Below are positions 19,470 to 27,319 of a stretch of 64,000 nucleotides of DNA, in pieces. The translations under genes were made by a program, and so were the position numbers. Location of the stretch: the NCBI GenBank assembly GCA_028823855.1, contig JAPPFL010000080.1:30975-94974 (forward strand), in the 5' to 3' direction. The DNA comes from Albidovulum sp. (GTDB lineage Bacteria > Pseudomonadota > Alphaproteobacteria > Rhodobacterales > Rhodobacteraceae). The notes beneath the pieces were generated by a model. That model saw only the letters and a list, made by a program, of their open reading frames with translations. It made no database searches and had not been told where the DNA came from. Numbering within the stretch: the stretch's first letter is position 1; each line of letters opens with the position of its first letter.

Positions 19470-20387
19470 TCAATTTCGGCCCTCCAGGATTTTTCGAATC
19501 GCAACCAGTTTTGCGCCGCGCGCCAGCGGAAGCTCCCGCAGCTCCTTTTCCGTGTAGTCGAAGATCCCCGCGCCGGACTTCATTCCGAGGCGGCCTTCCT
19601 CCGTGGCGGCCGTCACGAGGCGTGATACGTCGGACCGGTTGCACAGTTCGGCGTTAAGGAAGGAGGCCACCGAACCGTAGATGTCCAGTCCCGCCATGTC
19701 CAAGAGCCGCATCGGCCCGATCACCGAGAGCTTGTAGCCGATTCCCCATTTCACGCAAGTATCCAGGTCGTCGGGATCGATGGCTCCCTGTTCAACCAGT
19801 TCGACGCACTCGCGCAGCAGCGCGTAAAGCACGCGGTTTTCGACAAAGCCCGGCATGTCGCGCTTCAGGACAACCGGTATCAGTCCCAAGCCGCGGATCA
19901 GGTCCGAAATTGCGTCGACAGTGGCCCGAGCCGTCTGTTCCCCGGCTATCACTTCGATCATGGGAATGATGTGCGGCGGATTCGACCAGTGCATGCCGAC
20001 GAAACGCTCAGGATTGACGATGTGCGACTGCAGCTTCGTAATCGAGATGCCGGACGTGTCGGTGGCCACAAGAGAGTCGGGCGCGACGAGCGGGGCGAGT
20101 GCGCCGTAGAGCTCGGCCTTCAATTCGGCATTCTCGGGAACATTCTCGATGATCAGGTCGGCATTCGCTACCGCTTCCTCGAGGGAATCAAAAAATTCCA
20201 CGGTTCCGCCGTCGTCCCCGATTTCCAGCGCATCCAGCACCCCGTCTACGGCGTTCATCTGCCCCCGCGCGCGGTCCATCGCGGCTTCCTTCACGTCATG
20301 CGCCGCAACGCCATGGCCGCCGCGGGCGAGTCGAGCGGCGATTCCGGGTCCCATTGTGCCCATGCCGATGACCGCGATCTGCATCAC
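19470..20387 (-). CDS. 5-formyl-3-hydroxy-2-methylpyridine-4-carboxylate 5-dehydrogenase
   Basis: This NAD enzyme oxidises the 5-formyl group of the 4-pyridoxate-derived aldehyde to give 3-hydroxy-2-methylpyridine-4,5-dicarboxylate. It has the hydroxyacyl-CoA-dehydrogenase fold (305 residues) with the dinucleotide motif G8-x-G10-x2-G13, DLIIENVPEN, and H133 in GMHWSNPPHIIPMIEVIAGE. The GFVENRVLYALLRE and GIGYKLSVIGPMRLLDMAGLDIY segments match M. loti mlr6793 far better than fatty-acid enzymes do. It is the last gene of the cupin operon, so its product is made beside a candidate ring-cleaving enzyme. Confidence 0.9.
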   Translation of the reverse strand: MMQIAVIGMGTMGPGIAARLARGGHGVAAHDVKEAAMDRARGQMNAVDGVLDALEIGDDGGTVEFFDSLEEAVANADLIIENVPENAELKAELYGALAPLVAPDSLVATDTSGISITKLQSHIVNPERFVGMHWSNPPHIIPMIEVIAGEQTARATVDAISDLIRGLGLIPVVLKRDMPGFVENRVLYALLRECVELVEQGAIDPDDLDTCVKWGIGYKLSVIGPMRLLDMAGLDIYGSVASFLNAELCNRSDVSRLVTAATEEGRLGMKSGAGIFDYTEKELRELPLARGAKLVAIRKILEGRN

Positions 20388-20418
20388 CGAGCCTCCATCA
20401 AATCCGGCCGGACAGCGG

Positions 20419-21018
20419 TCAAGCCGTGGCCGCCGTGAAGGCGGGCCGCTCGGCCATCCGCCGGCGCCAGGCTTCGAGACCGGGCATCTCCGGTCGCTCC
20501 AGCGGAAAGTTCAGGCACCGCGCCATTATCGGCGCAAGCGCGATGTCGGCGATGGTCAGCCTGTCCAGCGCGACGTAGGCCTGCCCTTCCAGATGAGAGT
20601 TCAGAATGTTCATCTGCGCGTGCAATTCCGCTATTTGCGCGTCAAACGCCGCCGGCCGCTCCGCCGGATCCAGCTTCGAGCCCTTGAATGCCGCCAGGTA
20701 GCCGGGATTGACCGCGGCAAGAAGAAAATCCATCCAGCGTTCCACCTGCGTTGCCTCGCCAGGCGTCTCGCCGGTCAATTCGGGCGCCCGGGTGGCGGCG
20801 AGATAGCGCAGAATCGTGTTGCTTTCCCAGATCGCGAGATCGCCGTCAACGAGCGTCGGAACCTTCGCGGTCGGATTGATCGACAGGTACGCCTGCGTCC
20901 TGGTATTCTCGAAAAGCCTGCCATAGTCCTCGCGAGTGTACTCCGCCCCGATCTCTTCCAGCGCAAAAAGAATCTTCTGGACATTCCCGGACGTCTTGCG
21001 GCCCAGTAGTTTCAGCAT
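20419..21018 (-). CDS. glutathione S-transferase family protein
   Basis: The protein (199 residues) has an N-terminal thioredoxin-like domain with LGRKTSGNVQKILFALEE, the conserved cis-proline loop KVPTLVDGDLAIWESNTILRYLA, and a C-terminal all-helical domain with LTIADIALAPI. It lies 31 bases before FHMPCDH and 15 bases after the RidA gene. In gentisate pathways a GST-fold isomerase follows the cupin dioxygenase, so an isomerase or thiol-dependent role on the ring-opened product is plausible here. The sequence is a general GST, not clearly the zeta maleylpyruvate isomerase class. Confidence 0.85.
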   Translation of the reverse strand: MLKLLGRKTSGNVQKILFALEEIGAEYTREDYGRLFENTRTQAYLSINPTAKVPTLVDGDLAIWESNTILRYLAATRAPELTGETPGEATQVERWMDFLLAAVNPGYLAAFKGSKLDPAERPAAFDAQIAELHAQMNILNSHLEGQAYVALDRLTIADIALAPIMARCLNFPLERPEMPGLEAWRRRMAERPAFTAATA

Positions 21019-21033
21019 TGCCCCACTTTCCTT

Positions 21034-21429
21034 TCAGTCGTCGCTTTGCGGCTTGTAGACGATCGCGTCCATCTCGATGCGGGTCGAGATCACCGCTCGC
21101 GCCTCAACGGTCGTGCGCGCCAGCAAAGCGCCATCGAAATATTTCCTGAAGACGGCATTGTAGCGTCCGAAGTCGCGCGTATCCTCAAGGTAGGTCACCA
21201 CCCGGCACACGTCCTTGAGCGTGGCCCCCTCCTCCGCAATCAGCCGCTTGATTGCTTCGATCGTCCCGGCCGTCTCGGTTTCGATCGAGCCAACGATCAT
21301 GTTGCCGTCCGCGTCCTTCGACACCTGCCCCGATACGAAAATGTAGTCGCCGGCCCGGACAGCTGGATGAAACGGCAGGTTCGGGTTCTTTTTTCCAATG
21401 GCGTAGTGACGGTCCGATTTGCTGCTCAT
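21034..21429 (-). CDS. RidA family (YjgF/YER057c/UK114) enamine/imine deaminase
   Basis: RidA proteins hydrolyse reactive 2-enamines and imines to ketones and ammonia. This 131-residue protein has the trimeric fold pattern GDYIFVSGQVSKDADGN, the conserved R105 in LLARTTVEARAV that binds the substrate carboxylate, and the C-terminal IEMDAIVY with its acidic residue. It sits within 12-16 bases of its neighbours in the cupin operon. Cleavage of a pyridine ring necessarily gives an imine or enamine nitrogen, so a pathway-specific role is likely rather than general damage repair. Confidence 0.9.
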   Translation of the reverse strand: MSSKSDRHYAIGKKNPNLPFHPAVRAGDYIFVSGQVSKDADGNMIVGSIETETAGTIEAIKRLIAEEGATLKDVCRVVTYLEDTRDFGRYNAVFRKYFDGALLARTTVEARAVISTRIEMDAIVYKPQSDD

Positions 21430-21440
21430 GTCTCCGCCTT

Positions 21441-22568
21441 TCAGCTAATTGTCGGTTCGATTATGTCGACCCCGTTGTCCCGGTCGACCAGGTAAACGAG
21501 TCCGCGCTCGTCGATGGTGACGTCGTTCGAGACCGGACGGTTTCCGCCGGGAGGCGCGTCAGGGACGAAATACCCGATCTCCGTTGGCTCGAACGGGTTG
21601 GCAATGTCCAAAAGCCGCATCCCTTGGGCGAACCAAGCGAACGGAACGATGGTCCCCGCGACGCGCTCTGACGGCTGGTGGCAGCCGGTCATCGGTTCTT
21701 GCGGACCTCCGCCGCCGTCGAGCCCCGGGACCTGCCAGGTCGCGATCGGCGTAGGGTGCGTTTCCGAAGTGATGTCGTAAATCCAAGCGAACGAGGGCGG
21801 GGAGGGATACAGCTTCGCCACGTCCTCGTCCGCCACGACCAAGATGTCTCGACCGCGAATCGGCGCGCCCATCGGCAGGCAGGTGTGCGTCGGATGCGGG
21901 AAGGCAGGGCCGGTGTCAACGCTGGACACGAGCCTGGGCTCGGAAAGTTCGGAGACATCGAGTATGAAAAGACCATGATGCCAATAGCTTACGTACAGCC
22001 GATCGTTCCGCCGCAGAGGATGGTGGCACCTGGGCGGCACCCAGTCGTCCCACGGATACTCCTCGCCGCCCGCCTGCCACTGGCCCGGTATCCACCACCG
22101 ACCCACCTCTCGCGGCTTCGCAGGATCCGCCAAATCCAGAATCATGACGATATTGCCGATATATCCATCGACTGTCGGCGAAATGTAGGCGTAACGGCCG
22201 TCGAAGTCGAAGCGATGCACTCCCCGCCCGCCCGTGCGCCACTTGGAAATCAGCTTCGGTTCGGCCGGGTTGGCGACATCGTAAATCCCCAGTCCGCCGC
22301 CAAAGCCGAAGTCGCCGCGCTGGCCGAGCTTTTCGTGGTTAACCAGCATGAGCCCATTGGCAGCGCGCACCTTGTGCGAGTGCCAGCCCTCGGGAATGGA
22401 GACGTGCGCCAGCACGATCGGCGCATGCGGATCTGCGACATCCACTATGGTTGTGCCGCTTGGATGGCGCATATGCCCAATGTACAGGGTTGCGCCGTCC
22501 ACCCAAACTTGGCCGCCGCCCGGGCAGGCGATGTGGCTTAGCAAACGGGTGTTTAGCGTCTTCGGCAC
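21441..22568 (-). CDS. LVIVD-repeat beta-propeller protein
   Basis: This 375-residue protein is built of repeats such as GTTIVDVADPHAPIVLAHV, GLGIYDVANPAEPKLIS, MILDLADPAKPREVG and LFILDVSELSEPRLVSS, the LVIVD pattern of a beta propeller. It is rich in histidines and tryptophans (GWHSHKVRA, PRCHHPLRRNDRLYVSYWHHG), which could bind metal. No signal peptide is visible, so it is probably cytoplasmic. It begins 39 bases after the cupin gene. No member of this family has a function I can cite; a hydrolase or isomerase in the same pathway is only a guess. Confidence 0.8.
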   Translation of the reverse strand: MPKTLNTRLLSHIACPGGGQVWVDGATLYIGHMRHPSGTTIVDVADPHAPIVLAHVSIPEGWHSHKVRAANGLMLVNHEKLGQRGDFGFGGGLGIYDVANPAEPKLISKWRTGGRGVHRFDFDGRYAYISPTVDGYIGNIVMILDLADPAKPREVGRWWIPGQWQAGGEEYPWDDWVPPRCHHPLRRNDRLYVSYWHHGLFILDVSELSEPRLVSSVDTGPAFPHPTHTCLPMGAPIRGRDILVVADEDVAKLYPSPPSFAWIYDITSETHPTPIATWQVPGLDGGGGPQEPMTGCHQPSERVAGTIVPFAWFAQGMRLLDIANPFEPTEIGYFVPDAPPGGNRPVSNDVTIDERGLVYLVDRDNGVDIIEPTIS

Positions 22569-22607
22569 AGCAACTCGCCTTCGCTCGCTCGCCAGCCTGC
22601 TACGAGC

Positions 22608-23756
22608 CTACGCAAGCCGCACCACGTCTCCGCCTTCGGTCTCGCCCCAAGACTTGTACAGCGACAGCTTCTTCAGGGTCGGCTCGTCGCTGGCTACGAA
22701 TAGGTAGGCGGGCTCTGTTTCGGACCCGTTGCGATGCTCGCACCAGCAACCGCCCGGCACGGCAAGCGTGTCGAACTCGTTCCAGTCGTGGCGCTCGCCG
22801 TCAACGATCGAGCAACCGGAACCTTGAAACGGAGCAACGAGGAGGCTTGCTGTCTGGCGAAGCGGCAGCGTCTTTTCTCCGGGCCGCAGCATCTGCGCGA
22901 AAAACGTGATTGTCTTGAACACGGATTCGCCGGTCGTGGGATCGGTATACTCAACCATCAGCGCCTCGTGCGGGTCTCCGTCATGATCCTGGAACCGATC
23001 GAATATCTCCATCATCGCACTCCACCGGTAGACGTACATAGGAGAACTCAGGCCTCCCCCGCGCTCATGGTCCGCCCAGCGGGGCACCATGCCTCCGACG
23101 CCGTATGTGGCAGCCGAGTAGTCGGAGGGGTATTTCGCGGCCTGCACCTTCTTCCTAACCGGCACGCCGTTCTCGACCTCGGTGTAGTTGTGGTCGAAGT
23201 GGATCGCGTTAAGCGTCTCGACCAGAGGAAGATCGAGAACCGAGAGATTCACCGCGTGCTCGTCCCCAACCGTGCCGTGGTTGTGCCAAGCATCGTTCGG
23301 CGTCAGCACCATGTCGCCCGGCCCGAACACGATGTCCTCGCCTTCGACCCCAGTGAAGTTGCCGCGTCCGGTAAGCCCGAACCGAATCGCGCTGGGCGAG
23401 TGCTTGTGGGGCGGCATGATTTCGTTCGGGTCGTTCAAGCGGTAGGCCGTGTACATCGTCGATACGCTGGCCCTCTTGGGCTTGAGGCCTGGATTGATCA
23501 GTATCAGCGAACGCCGTTCGCTGTCCTCCATTGTGATCAGCTCGGCGGACTGCCTCAAGAGCGGGTCGATGTCCTCCTTGTAGCGCCACACGTAGGGAAC
23601 GGCGCGCGCGGTCGCCATCAACTGGCGAACCTCGTCATTGGCTACATCGTCCGACTTTGCCCAAAACGGAAACATGTGCTTTTCGGAAATGCTGTCGTAC
23701 ATAGCGGCGAGCGCCGCGTCGCGGTTTCCGTTTGCGGCCGCCTGAATCTCCGGCAT
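22608..23756 (-). CDS. gentisate/salicylate 1,2-dioxygenase-like bicupin
   Basis: This 382-residue protein has two cupin domains. The N-terminal one keeps the iron ligands H117, H119 and H158 in PPHKHSPSAIRFGLTGRG and LTPNDAWHNHG, and R125 in SAIRF, which binds the carboxylate in gentisate and salicylate dioxygenases. The C-terminal cupin has lost HxH (LPLRQTAS), usual in this family. I chose ATG 23756 because GGGAAG lies before it. It heads an operon with LVIVD, RidA, GST and FHMPCDH. The expected reaction is iron-dependent cleavage between a hydroxylated and a carboxylated ring carbon; gentisate or HMPDC are the candidates. Confidence 0.85.
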   Translation of the reverse strand: MPEIQAAANGNRDAALAAMYDSISEKHMFPFWAKSDDVANDEVRQLMATARAVPYVWRYKEDIDPLLRQSAELITMEDSERRSLILINPGLKPKRASVSTMYTAYRLNDPNEIMPPHKHSPSAIRFGLTGRGNFTGVEGEDIVFGPGDMVLTPNDAWHNHGTVGDEHAVNLSVLDLPLVETLNAIHFDHNYTEVENGVPVRKKVQAAKYPSDYSAATYGVGGMVPRWADHERGGGLSSPMYVYRWSAMMEIFDRFQDHDGDPHEALMVEYTDPTTGESVFKTITFFAQMLRPGEKTLPLRQTASLLVAPFQGSGCSIVDGERHDWNEFDTLAVPGGCWCEHRNGSETEPAYLFVASDEPTLKKLSLYKSWGETEGGDVVRLA

Positions 23757-23773
23757 GGCATCTTCCCTTCGGC

Positions 23774-23822
23774 TTGACTGGTCAACCGGCAATTTAACCG
23801 ATCACTAGGCCATTTCAATCAA
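23774..23822 (-). promoter_or_regulatory. candidate promoter and operator of the cupin operon
   Basis: TTGATT at 23817-23822 and TTAAAT at 23792-23797 (minus strand, 19-base spacer) form a weak -35/-10 pair. At the expected transcription start lies a near palindrome with arms TTGAC and GTCAA around two bases (23774-23785), 18 bases before the start codon. This would suit a repressor site. The promoter spacing is poor, so the operator is the stronger half of the call. Confidence 0.35.
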
Positions 23823-24538
23823 AAAGTGCAGAAACCGATATGAAACATGCGTCCGCAGTCGCGCGAGGACAGCGGGCGAAGCTCGCCGTCGGCGACGATG
23901 CAAGTTTCGTTGGAAACCGCTTCATCGATCCGGTCAGCAAGCCGCTTGGGCACTTGCCCGAAGTCCTCGGAGCGTGTCCCGGCGGATGGAACGAAGCTTG
24001 CGCAGAAGCGATCGTGAACGGTTTGGCTTCTCGTCATGCCGAACGCCTCGCGTCCCGGCACCTCTCGGCGAACGATACCGGGAAGAACAGATTCACAGGC
24101 AAGCCGGTCGGAACATCCACGGCGCCGCGCAGGCGCCCGCGCAATTCGAAGCAAGTTCGCGGCTGCCAATGGGCCGGTACCCGCAAGTCCGCTCAAGCCG
24201 GAGTTTGAGATCTTCAAACCTGCATCATGCCTCTGTTTCGATCCGCCCGCCTCAACGAATTACCTGTAGGGCGCGCCTCCCAAATTGGCGAGCGCCGCCG
24301 CAGGCCGCCCCGCGCGAGCTGGCGGCGGTTGCGGCCGCGCGTTCCCGGGGCGCTCTTGTCAAATAGCCGCCTAGCGTTTTGGAACTCGCCCGTGTTGGGA
24401 CAAAATTCGCCGCATAGGAGGAGAACCCCGCGACGGCGCACGCTCTTTGGCCAGCCCCGACTCCCGCCGTTCCACCGCTACAGGCGTTGCAAACGGAGCC
24501 AAAATGAACGCCAACGGTCTCGAATTCCCCGCCATGTC
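23823..24538. other. gap between the cupin operon and the GMC dehydrogenase gene
   Basis: Overlapping frames of 120-130 codons exist on both strands (23840-24208 plus, 23819-24217 minus), but neither has a motif, a clear ribosome site or a family I recognise. The rest is rich in G+C with no structure. It may be a decayed gene. Confidence 0.35.
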
Positions 24539-26191
24539 CTAAGCGTCATCGACGCCAAGACTGTCGGCCGTTGGCGAGGGGCCGTTCTTTCCCATGATCA
24601 TGTCCGACGCCTTTTCCGCGATCATCAGCACTGCCGCGTTGATGTTCCCATTGGGAAGATCCGGCATGACCGAGGCATCCACGACCCGGAGGCCTTCGAT
24701 GCCGTGCACCTTCAGTTCAGGAGACACGACGCTTTCGGGATCGGAGTCCGCGCCCATTCTGCATGTTCCCGCGGGGTGATGCACTGTTATTACGCTCTTC
24801 CTGATGTAGGCGTCGATATCCTCGCGACTCCGGCAGTCGGCGCCCGGCGCTATTTCGGCCTTTACAAACTTGCGCATATGTACGGACGCCGAGAGAGCGC
24901 GCGCGATGTCGAGGGTCTCGCGCAGCACCGCCAAATCCCTGTCGCGCGACAGAAAGCTCTGCCGTATCGCCGGCGCTTCCCGGGGGTCGGACGACTTCAG
25001 CTTGACATGGCCGCGAGCTGCAGGCTGGGTAAGCACAAGGCGCGATGCAAATCCGTCGGGAAAAGATCGTCGAAACGGCGACATATAGGGCCAGGACGCA
25101 AGCGGCGCGGCCGTGAACAAGTACTGGATGTCGGGAACATCCTTCGCGACGCCGCTACGCAGGAACGCCGTGATTCCGCCTGGCACGTCGTTCGAGAAGC
25201 CGCTGCCCGCGAAATACGTGCGAGCCAAGTCCGGCACGATTCGGTCATAGCGCATCATCCTGTGAAACGGTCCCGGCGTCGTTCGATGATGCATAACGAT
25301 CACCGACGGGTGATCCTGAAGATTGCGTCCGACTCCGGACAGCGCGACTCGAGTGCCGATGTCGTGCCTGTCTAGCTCTTCAGGGTCGCCAATTCCGGAA
25401 ACCATCAGGAGCTGGGGCGAATTGATCACGCCGCCCGAAACTACAACCTCGCGGGTTGCGCGCGCGTCCTCGGACTTGCCGGCCCCACTCCACCGGATAC
25501 CAACCGCGCGGGTGCCGTCAAACAGTATTTGCTCCGCCACCGCGCCGGTACGGACCGTAAGGTTCTTCCGCTTCAAAGCTGGGCGAAGGTAGGCTGTGGC
25601 GGCGCTTGCGCGCCTGCCCTTGTGAATCGACATTTGCAATCGGGCAAAGCCCTCCTGCTCGTTTCCGTTGTAGTCGTCGGTCCAGCCGTGCGCTTCCCGC
25701 CCCGCCTCCCCGAACGCCTCAACCAGCGGGTCCTCGTAGTCGCAGAATCGTGTGCCTAACGGGCCGACCGCTCCTCGCCATCGGCTAGGCGGTCCATCCC
25801 AGCGCTCCTGAACCCTGAAATAGTGAAGGACATTTTCCGGGCCCCAGCCCTCGAGACCGGGCTGGGCGGCCCATCGACGATACGTACCCCAGTCGCCGCG
25901 CACGTAGGCCATCGCATTCGTCGACGAGCATCCCCCGATAACGCGGCCGCGAGCGCACTCCACCATCCGCCCGTCGACAGCATCTTCGGGCTCGCAGAAA
26001 TAGCCCCAGTCATGCCGCCGCTCCTTGAAAATTATGCCCCAGCCCAGCGGAATGTGGATCAGGGGGTCGCGGTCCCAGCCGCCCGCCTCCAGAAGCAAAA
26101 TCTTATTGCCGGGATCCTCGCTCAGACGATTTGCCAGAACGCAGCCCGCCGAACCGGCTCCAACAATGATGAAATCATATTCCGCTACCAT
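24539..26191 (-). CDS. 4-pyridoxate dehydrogenase (GMC oxidoreductase family)
   Basis: PADH oxidises the 5-hydroxymethyl group of 4-pyridoxate to the aldehyde that FHMPCDH then uses. The 550-residue FAD protein has [19 protein letters not shown] at the N-terminus, [33 protein letters not shown] and the C-terminal catalytic stretch [11 protein letters not shown] with [14 protein letters not shown]. The frame is open to 26434, but ATG 26191 has GGAG upstream and begins right before the FAD motif. It differs clearly from the second GMC gene at 29.6 kb. Together the pair fits the M. loti set of one 4-pyridoxate dehydrogenase and one pyridoxine oxidase; the assignment between them is by recalled similarity and context. 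Confidence 0.8.
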   Translation of the reverse strand: MVAEYDFIIVGAGSAGCVLANRLSEDPGNKILLLEAGGWDRDPLIHIPLGWGIIFKERRHDWGYFCEPEDAVDGRMVECARGRVIGGCSSTNAMAYVRGDWGTYRRWAAQPGLEGWGPENVLHYFRVQERWDGPPSRWRGAVGPLGTRFCDYEDPLVEAFGEAGREAHGWTDDYNGNEQEGFARLQMSIHKGRRASAATAYLRPALKRKNLTVRTGAVAEQILFDGTRAVGIRWSGAGKSEDARATREVVVSGGVINSPQLLMVSGIGDPEELDRHDIGTRVALSGVGRNLQDHPSVIVMHHRTTPGPFHRMMRYDRIVPDLARTYFAGSGFSNDVPGGITAFLRSGVAKDVPDIQYLFTAAPLASWPYMSPFRRSFPDGFASRLVLTQPAARGHVKLKSSDPREAPAIRQSFLSRDRDLAVLRETLDIARALSASVHMRKFVKAEIAPGADCRSREDIDAYIRKSVITVHHPAGTCRMGADSDPESVVSPELKVHGIEGLRVVDASVMPDLPNGNINAAVLMIAEKASDMIMGKNGPSPTADSLGVDDA

Positions 26192-26360
26192 TGGCGTTCT
26201 CCGTCGATTATTCGCTGCCGGACCGCCGCAGCCAACCATTTCCGAGTTTTGTAAATGATAATGGTCTTGCCTGTCGAGTTGAGTTCGACCATCGATTGGC
26301 GTCAATCGAATGAGCGCACTCCATGGTGCGCGCGACAACGACTCCTGCCGAGAGGGTTTG

Positions 26361-26376
26361 GCGGACCATGGTCCGC
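26361..26376. promoter_or_regulatory. 16-bp perfect palindrome, candidate operator
   Basis: GCGGACCATGGTCCGC is its own reverse complement. It lies 170 bases before the 4-pyridoxate dehydrogenase start and 94 bases before the remains of a GntR/FCD regulator, where a shared operator would be expected. No promoter boxes were clear around it. Confidence 0.4.
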
Positions 26377-26469
26377 TTGGAAAGCGGCGCGGAGCGGCAA
26401 TGGTTTGGCTCTTGGCAGCAGTGGTTGAAAGCATGGAGGCCGGACGCAGTGCTGGGATGACGCCATAAA

Positions 26470-27090
26470 GAGCTTCGCGACGTGCTCAGCGAAATGGCCG
26501 GGTCGGCTCGCGAACCACCGCCTGAACGCCAGTTCGTTGGTCAATTGCGGTTCCACGTTCCCGATCGCGCCGCATCCACGCAGAAATGCGCGATCGCGCA
26601 GCTGCCGCCAGTTCAGGAGGGACGGAGGCGGCCCGTGAAGTCAGCCTGCAGGTAGACGGGCCGGTTCGCGTCGCAAATACCACGGGCGTGATCGAACTCC
26701 GACTGATGCTCGTGCCTCGACTTGCGCGTCTCGCCGCGGCCCGTGCCTCGGCCGTGCAGGCCGACCGTGTCATGAAAGAGGCGACGAGCGTGGCGGGCGA
26801 TGACTACGGCGCCAGCGACCTAGCTTTTCGCGTCGGCGTCGCGAGCGAATCGCGAAACGCTCTTGGGCCGGGACTCCGCCATCTCCAGCGCGCGGCGGGC
26901 GCGGACAGTCGCGTGCTGCTGCCCAAACCTTCGTCGATGTGCGAGACGGCGCGCGCGGCGGGCGACAAAGAACGCCAGTTCATCGCACGCGCCATCGCGG
27001 ACCGCGATCCGGAGCGCGGCGAAGAAGCCATGCGCGATCGTCTTTTCAGCGTTCGAGCACTCAAAGTGAATCGCCTGCGGCCCCGGCCGG
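26470..27090 (+). pseudogene. GntR-family regulator with FCD domain, frameshifted
   Basis: Two frames together resemble a GntR/FadR-type repressor. The first, from 26470, gives a winged-helix-like start ([12 protein letters not shown], then PPERQFVGQLRF). After a shift near 26570-26590 the frame from 26586 gives the ligand-binding FCD pattern: IELRLMLVPRLARLAAARAS, then DLAFRVGVASESRN and FIARAIADRDPERGEEAMRDRLF. The FCD domain is almost complete but the helix-turn-helix is eroded and out of frame. Such regulators usually control neighbouring catabolic operons and sense their substrates; here it lies between PADH and the gamma-glutamyltransferase-like gene. Sequencing error could mimic the shift, but the HTH itself also looks worn. 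Confidence 0.55.
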
Positions 27091-27319
27091 AAACGCAATT
27101 TTCCTCGGTCCCAGTTTCGAAAGCTCCCTGGAGGAAAATGCGGCCGGTTTCGGAATGGCCGTATCGTGTTTCGCGTTACATCCGTGCGTCCGCTTCGTTT
27201 TTCAAAGCTTAGCCTTTTGCCGATGCATAATTTTTTCTATCTTCTGAAGACTTAATCGCAAAAGATCTGCCGCAGCTTAAGGCGGATTCTTTGAAGCAGG
27301 GACCGATGGAGGCTCCGAA

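Noticed and set aside
26191..26434. An 81-residue N-terminal extension of the 4-pyridoxate dehydrogenase.
   Set aside because: It has no homology, precedes the FAD motif by too much, and the ATG at 26191 has its own ribosome site.
26586..27212. A 208-codon open frame that could be an intact regulator.
   Set aside because: It contains the FCD domain but no DNA-binding domain in the same frame; the helix-turn-helix remains are in another frame upstream, so I list it as a pseudogene.
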